Source: Anaerolineales bacterium
GTDB taxonomy: Bacteria > Chloroflexota > Anaerolineae > Anaerolineales > UBA6663
Direction: 5' to 3'
Length of the DNA: 63,498 nt
NCBI GenBank assembly: GCA_020850595.1
Contig: JADZEK010000149.1
Location: forward strand, 1 to 63,498
Positions 49,136 through 57,780 of this stretch are shown piece by piece. A model generated the notes under the pieces. That model did no database searches and was not told the origin of the DNA. It saw only the letters and a list, made by a program, of their open reading frames with translations. Each line of letters begins with the position of its first letter. Within the stretch, counting starts at the first letter, position 1. Both the position numbers and the translations under genes were made by a program.

Positions 49136-50806
49136 CTAGCGCCACTGAAAGTCCGGCGCCATCAAAATCAGCGCCACCATGTGCGGCAGACGGTCGGCTA
49201 TATCTTGCGCGGCCAGAGGGTTGTCGTATCCAACCCCTTGGGCGATGAACCTGACGATTTCCTGGCGGTTGGCGGCCGGGTCCATGGCGCGGCCCAGCAA
49301 CCGGGCAATCCAAAAGTCTGCGATCTGGTTGGGCGTGGTCAAGCCGCCGGGCATCTGGCCCAGCAGGTTGACGGTGACGTTGCCCAAATCGTCCCGCACC
49401 AGGATGTTGGCGAAGCGCCAGCGCTGCATCAGCGCCGTGGTGTTGGCCCACACCGATTTGTTGTCGGGGTAGCCGTCGGGCGAACGGCGCGCGAACAGCG
49501 GCTGCCCCGCGCTCTCGTAGTACCACCAGAACGAGTTGTCGGGGTTGCTGCAGTCGGCGTTGGTGGCGCGCAGCATGCCGGCCGCGGCCTCGAACGGGCG
49601 CTTGAACTTTTGGCCCCAGGCCGCCTTGAACTCGGCGGATAGGCAGATGGCGCGCACCACCTTCTTGAGCTGGTCGCCCGCGTTCGTGTTGGCGCTGAAC
49701 ACGGCCGCGGCGGCGTCCACAATAGATTGCGGCGGGTCATCGCTGATCAGCCGGCAGCACAGCTTGCGGGCGATGAAGCGCGCCGTGCCGGGGTGGTTAG
49801 CCAGCAGATCAAGCACATCATTGCCATCCTTTAGTGGATCCGATGCCTGACTGGACGGCAAGTATTGGCCCATATAGAGCTTGTTGGCCTTGTCGTGCCA
49901 GCCATCCTGGTAGTAGAAGCTGCCATCGTTGCCCGGCGCGCCCCAATAGCCGTTGTTCACGCGCCAGCCGGTGAAGCAGCGCGCCGCCTCATAAACGTCG
50001 TTGTCGCAGTAGCCGATGGCGACGCCGTTCTCCTTAGGCACCGTCAGCGGGTTGACCACGCCCAGGTAGTTCTCGGCCCCCAGCGTGTGCAGCTCGTGGC
50101 ACTCGCGGGCGAAGTTCTCATTGAAGCCCGCCACCTGGTTGATGTAGTTATCCAGGTAGTACAACATGGCCGTGCTCTTGGTCACCGACCCCAGCATCGT
50201 GCGGAAGTTGCCCAGCAGGTTGGCGCGGATGACGTCGCGGTCGTAGTGCACCCAGGTGGCGCTGGCGTAGCCGTAATCCCAGGCGTAGACGCTGAAGTGG
50301 TTGTGCCAGAAGTCCGCCAGCACTTCCTTCAACTGGCGCTTGCTGTACACCGCCCGCAGCATGGTCGCCTCGCGAATATCGTTGATCGGCTGGGTGCGGC
50401 CTTGATTGCCGACGTAGTAATCGGCCCACAACTGCGGGAGCGATTTATTCAGGCTGGGCAGGCCCGCGCCGGCCAGCAGGTTGTCGCAGTTGGTGTCGCT
50501 GATGCCGTTCGGGTTGAGCTGGCTGTCTACCCAACTGGTCAGGCGCGCGTCGTCGTTGCCGCCCAGCGCGTTGAAGGCGGCCAGATCGCCGGGGCGCGGG
50601 CCGAACGCCAGCCGGTTGTACACGATAACGCTCAGCGGCGGCAGCGCCGGGTCGCCGCCCTGCAGCACGGCGGCGTCGGGCGCGCGCAGCCCCGCGGGCG
50701 GCGGCGGCTCGAAGGGCGGCAGCGCCGCCAGCAGGCGGTCCGGCCGCAGCGCGGCTCGGCGCGATAGGCGGCGCGGCGGGGCGGCAGAAGATACTGTATC
50801 CGGCAT
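49136..50806 (-). CDS. DUF1800 family protein
   Basis: A 556-residue DUF1800 protein: YNRLAFGPRPGDLAAF near the N terminus, MLRAVYSKRQLKEVLADFWHNHFSV, NFARECHELHTLG, and RFIARKLCCRLISDDPP in the middle. The ATG at 50806 has AAGGAG 6 nt upstream. DUF1800 and DUF1501 genes are paired in many bacteria and are thought to act together outside the cytoplasm, with no established activity. An Arg-rich start (RRLSRRAALR) without a clear signal peptide is noted. It lies 18 bp upstream of the DUF1501 gene. Confidence 0.9.
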   Translation of the reverse strand: MPDTVSSAAPPRRLSRRAALRPDRLLAALPPFEPPPPAGLRAPDAAVLQGGDPALPPLSVIVYNRLAFGPRPGDLAAFNALGGNDDARLTSWVDSQLNPNGISDTNCDNLLAGAGLPSLNKSLPQLWADYYVGNQGRTQPINDIREATMLRAVYSKRQLKEVLADFWHNHFSVYAWDYGYASATWVHYDRDVIRANLLGNFRTMLGSVTKSTAMLYYLDNYINQVAGFNENFARECHELHTLGAENYLGVVNPLTVPKENGVAIGYCDNDVYEAARCFTGWRVNNGYWGAPGNDGSFYYQDGWHDKANKLYMGQYLPSSQASDPLKDGNDVLDLLANHPGTARFIARKLCCRLISDDPPQSIVDAAAAVFSANTNAGDQLKKVVRAICLSAEFKAAWGQKFKRPFEAAAGMLRATNADCSNPDNSFWWYYESAGQPLFARRSPDGYPDNKSVWANTTALMQRWRFANILVRDDLGNVTVNLLGQMPGGLTTPNQIADFWIARLLGRAMDPAANRQEIVRFIAQGVGYDNPLAAQDIADRLPHMVALILMAPDFQWR

Positions 50807-50820
50807 GAGCGGCTCCTTGG

Positions 50821-50845
50821 CCGGGCAGGCGGTCTGCCCGGCTAT
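50821..50845. repeat. GGGCAGGCGGTC palindromic repeat, copy 2, in the DUF1800 leader
   Basis: CCGGGCAG (50821-50828) pairs with CTGCCCGG (50834-50841). It matches the element at 16577-16600. It lies just upstream of the Shine-Dalgarno site of the DUF1800 gene. Confidence 0.55.
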
Positions 50846-50894
50846 TTGGGCGTGTACCGGCCGGCAGCGGCCGTTGCGGCGATGGGCGACCCTA

Positions 50895-50923
50895 ATTGTA
50901 AGATTTTCGTTGGATTTCTGGCA
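50895..50923 (-). promoter_or_regulatory. Putative promoter of the DUF1800-DUF1501 pair
   Basis: Minus strand TGCCAG-17-TACAAT, about 90 bp before the ATG at 50806. The -10 is good and the -35 weak. Confidence 0.4.
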
Positions 50924-51035
50924 TCCACCGAGGGGGAATTTAGTACCAGTGCAATACCCGTCTGTCACGCGTTGTTAACGCGGGCGGCCCGCGGGGCAGT
51001 CCGGCCCTGTGCTTCCGGGGCGGGGCGTCGGCCCG

Positions 51036-51806
51036 CTACGCCGGTTTCTGGGCCAGCAGCATGATCTCCGTCAGGTAGAACTTCAGCCTGCCCTCCACGT
51101 TGGCCGGGGCCAGGGCCTCGCGCGCGGCGGCGGGGGCTTGCAGCAGCATCACGCGCAGTTGGTCCTTCACTGCTGGGGGCGCGCCCATCATCCCGGTCCA
51201 GTCGTCGAAGTCGCGCGCTTTGCGGAAGCGCTCCTGGTGTCGCACCACCAGCCCCGCGGCGGCGAAGAAATCGAGCCAGTCGCTCTCGGTGTGCGCCCAA
51301 TGGTGGCTCGGGTCGCGCAGTTGCTCAAAAGCGTTAATGTGCCGCGCCGCGCCGGGGTCGGCGGGCACGGTGTTGTCAATCAGCACCGCGTACCCGCCGG
51401 GCCGGAGCACCCGCGCCATCTCGCGCACGAACCGGGCGCAATCGGGGAAGTGGTGCGGCGCGATGCGGCAAGTCGCCAGGTCGAACTCGGCCGCCGCGAA
51501 CGGCAAGGCCTGGGCATCCGCCTCGCGAAAAGTAACGTTGGCCTGCCCCTGGCCCCGGATGAAGCCCTCGGCGGCCGCCAGCATCTCGGGAGTCAGGTCG
51601 GTGGCGACGACTGACTGCACGCGCCGCGCCACCGCCAGCGCCGTGTGCCCGCCGCCGGTGGCGATGTCGAGCGCGCGCCAGCCCGGCTCGAACGGCACAA
51701 CCGCCGTCAGCCGTTCCAGGCTGTCGCTGGTGGCGTGGTCGCTGCTGACGACATAGTTCTCGGCGTGCGCCCCGAACTGGCGTTTTACAAGGTCGCGGTT
51801 GTCCAT
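51036..51806 (-). CDS. SAM-dependent methyltransferase (UbiE/COQ5-like, class I)
   Basis: A 256-residue methyltransferase. Motif I ALDIATGGGHTALAVA (near 55), ATDLTPEMLAAAE, DAQALPFAAAEFDLATCRIAPHHFPD, and RVLRPGGYAVLIDN are typical of the Methyltransf_11 group. The ATG at 51806 has GGAAAGAG upstream. Monocistronic. Substrate unknown. Confidence 0.9.
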   Translation of the reverse strand: MDNRDLVKRQFGAHAENYVVSSDHATSDSLERLTAVVPFEPGWRALDIATGGGHTALAVARRVQSVVATDLTPEMLAAAEGFIRGQGQANVTFREADAQALPFAAAEFDLATCRIAPHHFPDCARFVREMARVLRPGGYAVLIDNTVPADPGAARHINAFEQLRDPSHHWAHTESDWLDFFAAAGLVVRHQERFRKARDFDDWTGMMGAPPAVKDQLRVMLLQAPAAAREALAPANVEGRLKFYLTEIMLLAQKPA

Positions 51807-51933
51807 GGCGGTCTCTTTCCGGGGCGGCAAACCCCAGCCGGATGACCACCGCAGTCTAGCCCGTGCGGCGCCTCGCAACAAGCCTCGGCTGCCGGAGTGA
51901 GCGTTCGGGTTTGGCGAGGGGCGCGCCGCCCGC

Positions 51934-53064
51934 CTAGCGGCCCGCGCCGCCCAGCCGGTTCAGCAGCGGCAGGAACAGAAAGTCGGTGAAGACGACCGGC
52001 GGCTTCACCTGCCCCGAATCCGGGTTGAGCCTCAAGCCGGAGGTGTCCACGGCCACGAAGTCTGAGCCGAGCACGTCGTCCAACTCGTGCAGCATCTCGT
52101 TGTCCCAGCGTTCGTCCGGTGCGCCGGAGATATACCAGGGCGAGCCGTTGTCGGCCAGGATCAGGCCGTACTTCTTCAGCGCCCGCAAGATCACCTGCAC
52201 CGGCGCGGAGTAGCCGCTGATGTCGAAATCGGCGCGCAGCCGCAAGCGCAGCCCCAGCGGCGGGTACTCGCTCCCCGTCAGGTCGGAGGCCTCGTGCCGC
52301 GCCGGCCAGAGGTAGCCATCCAGCGTCTCGGGCGCGGTGAAGCGCAGCGCGTGGGTGATCTCCCCGCTCGCCACCTCGTCGTAGCGCGCCAGCCCCGGCA
52401 AGATCGGCAGCCCGGCGGCGTCGGCCGAGGTCCAGGTGTCGGGCCGCAGCAGGTTGGAGCCTAAGTCAAAGATCGCACCCGCGTTGGCCGACCACTCCCC
52501 GCCGCCCTCCGGGTAGGCGTGGAACAGCTCATACAAGATGCAGTTGTCCGAGTCCAGCATCAGAATGTGCCGGTCGCCGTCCGCGTCTGGCCCGCCCTCG
52601 ATGGGCGGGTTGGCGGGCACCGGGTAAGGGCCGGGGTCGCTCTCGTCGTCCCACACAAATTCAACCGACACCTTGGCCTGGCTGCCGGGCACGACGACAT
52701 ACGGGATACCAATCGGGCCGCCGTCCCACTCGCCCGAGCCGAAGTCGGCGTGCACGTTGGCGTCCAGCCCAATCGTCTCCACGAAGGCCGCCGAGTTCGG
52801 ATGCACCGGCAGCGTGTCCACCGGCGTGTTCCAGATGTTGTCGGCCGGGAAAACCTGGCACCCGGCGATTTCGGGCGCGGCGCTCGCCAGGGCCGGGCCG
52901 GTGGTCGCGGCCGGGGCGGCGGTCGGCGAGGCGGCCGGGGCAGTGGTCGCGGCCGCCGATGGCTCGCCCGGCCTGGGCGCGCCCGTCGCCGTCGGCGCGG
53001 GCATCCGCCCGGCGCACAGCGCGCTCGCCGCCACCAGCATCGTCAGCAGAGTCTGCGCTCGCAC
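51934..53064 (-). CDS. Secreted protein of unknown function
   Basis: A 376-residue protein with an N-terminal hydrophobic signal (TLLTMLVAASALCAG), a Pro/Ala/Thr-rich segment to about residue 65, and a globular domain beginning CQVFPADNIWNTPVDTLPVHP. Aromatic and acidic residues are plentiful (FVWDDESDPGPYPVP, HILMLDSDNCILYELFHAY). I remember similar proteins in several phyla but no function. The C terminus holds DFLFLPLLNR, a hydrophobic tail like those of neighbouring exported proteins. The start is GTG 53064, 3 bp after the HzsA-like gene, so the two are cotranscribed. Confidence 0.75.
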   Translation of the reverse strand: MRAQTLLTMLVAASALCAGRMPAPTATGAPRPGEPSAAATTAPAASPTAAPAATTGPALASAAPEIAGCQVFPADNIWNTPVDTLPVHPNSAAFVETIGLDANVHADFGSGEWDGGPIGIPYVVVPGSQAKVSVEFVWDDESDPGPYPVPANPPIEGGPDADGDRHILMLDSDNCILYELFHAYPEGGGEWSANAGAIFDLGSNLLRPDTWTSADAAGLPILPGLARYDEVASGEITHALRFTAPETLDGYLWPARHEASDLTGSEYPPLGLRLRLRADFDISGYSAPVQVILRALKKYGLILADNGSPWYISGAPDERWDNEMLHELDDVLGSDFVAVDTSGLRLNPDSGQVKPPVVFTDFLFLPLLNRLGGAGR

Positions 53065-53067
53065 GGC

Positions 53068-55374
53068 TCAGTGTCCAATCTGCGGCAGGTAAACGCGCTC
53101 GGTCAGCGCGTTGTAGACCTGCCACTGCTCCAGCAGGTCTTGCAGCGCCTGCGGGGAGTTGGTGGGGGCCAGGTGATGGCTCTGGTCGTACTGGCTCAAC
53201 CCGTGGCACGAGGTGCACACGCGCACCTCGCCCGGCTGGAAGGTCAGCCAGTACCGTTCGCGCACCACCGGCTCGCCGCCCGCATCGGTGAGTTGCCAGG
53301 TCAGGGCGCGCCCGGCGGGCACCACCGCCGCCATCGAGCCATCCGGCGCGATGACCACGCTGCCCGGCGGGCCGCCCGAGCCGTCGTTGAGCAGCAGCGC
53401 GGCCGGGTCGTGCAGCGCCTGGGCGATCACGCGCCGCCCCGGCTGAGGCGTCGTGTTGCCGTAGCCGCCGGTGTAGCCGCGCAGTTGGTCGCCCTGGAAG
53501 AACTGCAAGAAAGCCACCGTGTAAATCTGCCCGGTGCCCGTAACCGTCTGCGTGCCGCCCAGCACCTTCAGGTTGTAGGGCTGCTGAAGGTCAAAGTCGT
53601 CGCGGGTTGTCACGTTGCGGCTGACCAGCAGCGCCAGGTTGTTGGCCGCCAGGTAAGCCCGGAACTCGCCCAGCAGCGCGCCGGCCGCGTTGAACCTCTG
53701 CTGCTCCGGCGCGGGCAGCGGCCCGGCCGTGGTGAACGGCGGGATCGTCCGGGCGCGCACCTCCACCGGGCTTAGCTCCCAGAAATAGCCCGAATACGAC
53801 AGCAGGCTGTACGGGTCCCAATAGCTCACCGTCTTGCTGATGCCGCCGGTCAGCGCCGCGCCCGCGACCCAGTAACTGCCCGTCTTCGTCAGCGTCTTCA
53901 GCCGGAAGGCGTAATTTGAGTTGAAGCCCGTGCCGGTTTCGCTGTCGGTCTGCGTCGTGTGCGCGGCGATCAGCGTGCCGTCCGTGAGCGGCAGCGGGTC
54001 GCGGTAGTGGCCGGTGTCGTTGGCGTCGGGCGTGTCGTCGTAGCTGGCCGTGTCGCGGTGGGTCACGTAGCGGATGGCGATGTGGTCGGCGTCGAGCGCC
54101 GGCGGCGCGGTCGTGCTGATGACCTGTCCCGCGGCGTGCGTGGCGAACTCCGGCGCGTCAATGGCGTAGTACGTCCCGGGGCGCAGCGGGTCCTCCTCGA
54201 TTTGCAGCATGTTGCTGAGGCTGTTCGGGTTGAAGCGCGCGAACTGGCCGTAGAAGTCCTCCAACGCGGGGTCTACGCCATAGTTGAACACCTGCGGGAT
54301 ATAGCCCGCCAGCTCGTGCCGCCCCAGGTGGTTGAGCACCTCGCTTTCAGTGCCGTCCTGGTTCATCTGCCACGGGAAGAACTGGTTCATGGTGTGGCCC
54401 GCCAGGTCGGTGCCGGCCAGCAGGTCGTCGCGGCAGCCGCGTGGCTCGGGGAAGACCTCGGCCCGGTTGTTGTACTGCGGCGCGGCGTTGGCCGCCTCGC
54501 TGGTGTAGTTGAAGCTGCCATAGGGCAGGTCTTCGGCGTCGCCGCCGGAGTAGCAGTCGTTGTAGCTCACCGCCGCCGCGTCGGCGTCGGCTTCCTGGTC
54601 GCGCTGCAGGTGGTCCCACTGGGTGAAGATCACGCGTCCAAACGAGTCCACGCTGGGCGTGAAGTCGCCCGAGGGCGCATGGTTGAGCAGGGTCAGCGCG
54701 CCGGTGCTCGGCACGAGCCGCCACAGGCCCGTGACGGTGGGCGCCTTCTCGTATTCGTCGAGCTGCGGGTACAGGTGCGCGGCCCCGTTGCGCGGCCGGT
54801 CGGAGGTGAACAGCAGGCTGCCGTCGGAAAGATAGATCGGGCTGACGTTGTTGTGCGCGGCGGGCTGGTTCGGCACCTTTGTAATCACCGGGTCGTCGTT
54901 TAGCCCCAGGCCCGTGATCTCGTAAAGCTGCCAGCGATAGACGCCGTCGTCGTCGTTCTGGCCGCTTGGCGCCCCAACGACCATGCTGAAGACGGCCTTG
55001 GCGCCGTCCCACGAGACGGCCGGGTCGCGCACGGCGATCCCTTCCGCGCCCGTCAGCAGGCCGCTGCCGCCGTAACCCGCCGCCGCCGTCAGATTCTTGA
55101 GCGTGCCGTTCGGGTAGCGGATGTACAGGTCGCCGCCCCGTCCGGCGTCGTCGAGGTCGCCGTCGTGATTGCCGAACACCGAACCGATGGTGGTGAAGTC
55201 AGCGGCGATCGGAATTTGGGTCACAAACAGAATGGGGTAGGGCAGCCCCGGCCCCACGGCCGCCGGGCGCGCATCGGGCGATAGGGCCGGGGCGGCTGGC
55301 CCAGCCGCCAGGCTGGCAGCGAGCAGAAGGGCGAGGCCGAGGCGAGCGGGCCAGGTCGGCGAAGACGCGGGCAT
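53068..55374 (-). CDS. Large exported single-haem protein resembling hydrazine-synthase alpha-type proteins
   Basis: A 768-residue exported protein with a Sec signal (ARLGLALLLAASLAAGPAAPA). The N-terminal half is probably a beta-propeller (LPYPILFVTQIPIAADFTT, SPIYLSDGSLLFTSDRPRNG and VDSFGRVIFTQWDHLQRD). Near the C terminus a single CTSCH in EVRVCTSCHGLSQ would bind one c-type haem. This order recalls proteins annotated with the HzsA middle domain, but the three-haem arrangement of true hydrazine synthase is absent, so that activity is not claimed. The tail reads TERVYLPQIGH. ATG 55374 has AGGAG 5 nt upstream. Confidence 0.65.
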   Translation of the reverse strand: MPASSPTWPARLGLALLLAASLAAGPAAPALSPDARPAAVGPGLPYPILFVTQIPIAADFTTIGSVFGNHDGDLDDAGRGGDLYIRYPNGTLKNLTAAAGYGGSGLLTGAEGIAVRDPAVSWDGAKAVFSMVVGAPSGQNDDDGVYRWQLYEITGLGLNDDPVITKVPNQPAAHNNVSPIYLSDGSLLFTSDRPRNGAAHLYPQLDEYEKAPTVTGLWRLVPSTGALTLLNHAPSGDFTPSVDSFGRVIFTQWDHLQRDQEADADAAAVSYNDCYSGGDAEDLPYGSFNYTSEAANAAPQYNNRAEVFPEPRGCRDDLLAGTDLAGHTMNQFFPWQMNQDGTESEVLNHLGRHELAGYIPQVFNYGVDPALEDFYGQFARFNPNSLSNMLQIEEDPLRPGTYYAIDAPEFATHAAGQVISTTAPPALDADHIAIRYVTHRDTASYDDTPDANDTGHYRDPLPLTDGTLIAAHTTQTDSETGTGFNSNYAFRLKTLTKTGSYWVAGAALTGGISKTVSYWDPYSLLSYSGYFWELSPVEVRARTIPPFTTAGPLPAPEQQRFNAAGALLGEFRAYLAANNLALLVSRNVTTRDDFDLQQPYNLKVLGGTQTVTGTGQIYTVAFLQFFQGDQLRGYTGGYGNTTPQPGRRVIAQALHDPAALLLNDGSGGPPGSVVIAPDGSMAAVVPAGRALTWQLTDAGGEPVVRERYWLTFQPGEVRVCTSCHGLSQYDQSHHLAPTNSPQALQDLLEQWQVYNALTERVYLPQIGH

Positions 55375-55664
55375 AGGGGCTCCTGAGCAGAAAAAACGCC
55401 AGCCTAGATATAAGCACACCCGGCCGCCATACTTTATCACCCGCAAGTCCTATCGGTATTCCAACGCGGCCATTGGCACTCGTTGGTCACTGGGCGTTCA
55501 CTTGTTTGTTACGCGCTGCCCGGCGCCGCTCGCCCGGAGGCGTATGGTAAAATTCGTCATCGCCTCGCACGGGGCGCGCGCCCGTTCGGCGAGGGCGGGC
55601 CGCCTGGAACTCGGCCAGGCCGCTTGGCGTCCCTCGCTTAGCTGAGATGCTGGAGGAAGCCCCA

Positions 55665-55856
55665 ATGACTGCCATTGACCCTGTTTGCGGCATGGAAGTG
55701 GAACCGGAAACCGCCGAGTGGAAGGCCGAATACAAAGGCCACACCTACTACTTCTGCGCCCCCGGCTGCCTGCGTTCGTTTGAAAAAGACCCCGAAAAAT
55801 ACCTGAAACCAGGCGGGGACAACCATTCTGACCACCACGCCGCGCATCACACCTAG
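55665..55856 (+). CDS. YHS-domain small metal-binding protein
   Basis: A 63-residue protein with a complete YHS domain: DPVCGMEVEP at the start and YYFCAPGCLRSFEKDPEKYL in the middle, with the Cys residues thought to bind a metal (often copper or iron). A His-rich tail (NHSDHHAAHHT) could chelate metal. I use the ATG at 55665 because GGAGGA sits 7 nt upstream, rather than the in-frame ATG at 55647. Followed 33 bp later by the LysM gene. Confidence 0.88.
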   Translation: MTAIDPVCGMEVEPETAEWKAEYKGHTYYFCAPGCLRSFEKDPEKYLKPGGDNHSDHHAAHHT

Positions 55857-55889
55857 CGGCTGCTACCTCCGTAGCAGGCGGGAGCCACT

Positions 55890-56630
55890 ATGAAGAAAGA
55901 AGTGCAGGCGATGGTCAAGCGCCGCCGCGCGCGCCTGGTCCCCCTCATCCTGCTGGTAATCGCCGCGCTGATTATCATCGGCATCCTGGTGCTGGCGCTG
56001 GCGGCAATGTCCAACGGGCCGGGGCTGGGGCTGGTGCGCACCGCCACCCCCACCGCCTCGCTCACGCCCACGCACAGCGCTACGCCGACGACCCCCGCGC
56101 CGACCAACACCCCCGCAGACACGCCCACCGCCACCGAGACGGCCGGCCCCTCGCCCACCCCCACCCAGCAGATTCACACCGTGGCCGAAGGCGAGACGCT
56201 CTTCAGCATCGCCGAGCTTTACCGGGCCAACGTCTGCAGCATCATGGCCATCAACAACATCGTGGATGCCGCCGTGATCAGCGTCGGCGCGACGCTCATC
56301 ATCCCGCCGCCGGACTACGTGGTGCCCACCGCCACCCCGCTGCCCACCGACGTGCCGCGCGGCACCGTCTTCACCTACGTGGTCGGCTGCGGCGAAACCC
56401 TGGACGAGATCGCCGCCAAGTTCAACAGCACCGGCACCGACATCGCCGAGCGCAACGACATTGACGACCCGCTCAGCATCCAGATCGGCCAGGTGCTGGA
56501 GGTGCGCGCCAACATCGCCACCCCCACCCCCACGGCCACCGGCACCAACACGCCGCCGGTCACCGCGCCGCCGGCCGCCACGGCCACCCTGGCGCCCACC
56601 CTGGCCCCGCCGCCCTCGGCGACACCCTAG
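55890..56630 (+). CDS. Membrane-anchored LysM protein
   Basis: A 246-residue protein with one N-terminal transmembrane helix (LVPLILLVIAALIIIGILVLALAA region), a Thr/Pro-rich stalk, and two LysM domains (IHTVAEGETLFSIAELYRAN... and TYVVGCGETLDEIAAKFNST...). LysM binds peptidoglycan or related glycans, so this probably anchors at the cell surface. A Pro/Thr tail ends the protein. No enzymatic domain. Confidence 0.9.
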   Translation: MKKEVQAMVKRRRARLVPLILLVIAALIIIGILVLALAAMSNGPGLGLVRTATPTASLTPTHSATPTTPAPTNTPADTPTATETAGPSPTPTQQIHTVAEGETLFSIAELYRANVCSIMAINNIVDAAVISVGATLIIPPPDYVVPTATPLPTDVPRGTVFTYVVGCGETLDEIAAKFNSTGTDIAERNDIDDPLSIQIGQVLEVRANIATPTPTATGTNTPPVTAPPAATATLAPTLAPPPSATP

Positions 56631-56670
56631 CGCGCGAGTACGGGCCGGGTCGTTGTAACGGATCGTTGGC

Positions 56671-57507
56671 ATGGTAGAGCTCGACCAAACGACGTTCGCC
56701 CAAGAAGCCGCCCAGGCGGGCGAGGCGCTCTCGCCCCTGCGCGCCGGGCTGCTCCTGGCGCGTGAGTGCGCCTACCCCGGCCTGCGCCCCTCCGACTACG
56801 TCGTCCAGGTAGAAGACCTGGCGCTGGCGGCCCAGGCCGCGCTGGCCGGCGTCTCCGACCCGCAAGCGCGCGGACTGGCGCTGGCCGAGTTCTTGTTCGG
56901 GGCCTACGGCCTGCGCGGCAACGCCGACAACTACGCCGACCCGCGCAACTCCTACCTCAACCAGGTGCTCGACCGGCGGCTGGGCATCCCCATCAGCCTA
57001 TCAGTCATCTACCTGGAAGTGGGGGCGCGGCTGGGCCTGCCGGTAGCGGGCGTGGGCCTGCCCGGGCACTTCATCGTGCGCGCCGGCGGCGCTGACCAAC
57101 CGGCCTACCTAGACCCGTTCCACGGCGGGCGCGTGCTCTCGCGGGACGACTGCCGCGAGTTGGTGCGCTCGGCCGCCGGCCTGTCGGGCGCGTTTGACCC
57201 GGCCTGGCTGGCCCCCACGCCCCCGCGCAACATCGTGGCGCGCATGCTCAACAACCTGCGCGCGTTTTACATCTCTGTGGAAGACTGGTCGCTGGCCATT
57301 GCCATGCTGGAACGGCTGGTGCTGCTCCAGCCCGATGTGCCCGGCCACGTGCGCGACCTGGGCGTGCTGCACTACCGCGCAGGCTCGTTCCGCCAGGCCT
57401 CGCGCCTGCTCGACGACTACCTCAAGCGCGCTCCGCAGGCCGCCGATGCCGACACCGTGCGGCGCGGGCGCGACCTCATGCTCGAAGAACTGGCGCGCCT
57501 GAATTAG
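56671..57507 (+). CDS. SirB1-like transglutaminase-fold protein with TPR
   Basis: A 278-residue protein of the SirB1/DUF transglutaminase-like family. Conserved GNADNYADPRNSYLNQVLDRRLGIPISLSVIYLEVGA spans the papain-like core, with GLPGHFIVR and YLDPFHGGRVLSRDDC; the Cys of a transglutaminase triad is not evident. The C-terminal 100 residues form TPR-like helices. The protein is cytoplasmic. It follows the LysM gene by 40 bp. Function unknown. Confidence 0.82.
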   Translation: MVELDQTTFAQEAAQAGEALSPLRAGLLLARECAYPGLRPSDYVVQVEDLALAAQAALAGVSDPQARGLALAEFLFGAYGLRGNADNYADPRNSYLNQVLDRRLGIPISLSVIYLEVGARLGLPVAGVGLPGHFIVRAGGADQPAYLDPFHGGRVLSRDDCRELVRSAAGLSGAFDPAWLAPTPPRNIVARMLNNLRAFYISVEDWSLAIAMLERLVLLQPDVPGHVRDLGVLHYRAGSFRQASRLLDDYLKRAPQAADADTVRRGRDLMLEELARLN

Positions 57508-57528
57508 GCGCTGGTCAACTCCACCGCA

Positions 57529-57562
57529 GCAGCGGGCGGGCCAAGCTTAGCCCGCCCGCTGC
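57529..57562. terminator. GC-rich hairpin between convergent genes, possible terminator
   Basis: A 13-bp perfect stem GCAGCGGGCGGGC/GCCCGCCCGCTGC (57529-57541 with 57550-57562), loop of 8 nt, 21 bp after the SirB1-like stop. There is no T-run on either strand, so termination is uncertain. Confidence 0.5.
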
Positions 57563-57652
57563 ATGCCTAATTCCGTGATCAACCCGCTGCCTGCCGCCTC
57601 GGCGCCCGCCGCCAGCCATGCGTTCTTGGCCCGGCCGCGCTGCCTCCGCTAC

Positions 57653-57673
57653 GGGCGTAGCGTGCTACGCCCC
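57653..57673. repeat. GGGGCG(C/T)AGCGTGCT palindromic repeat, copy 2
   Basis: GGGCGTAGCGTGCTACGCCCC. The 20-bp core is identical to 63447-63466 and nearly so to 47632-47652. Intergenic between the SirB1-like and CapA-like genes. Confidence 0.65.
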
Positions 57674-57780
57674 GGCCTCGCTGCCAAATCAGCCGCGTCA
57701 TTCACGTCGGCCGCCGCGGTTGCCGCCGCCAACCCACCCAACAGCAGCGGGCAGACTCACCTGGGCCGGCCCGCTGCCTG

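Noticed and set aside
53068..55374. Hydrazine synthase (anammox)
   Set aside because: Only one haem motif is present, no beta/gamma subunits or hydrazine dehydrogenase are nearby, and the likely phylum is not anammox.
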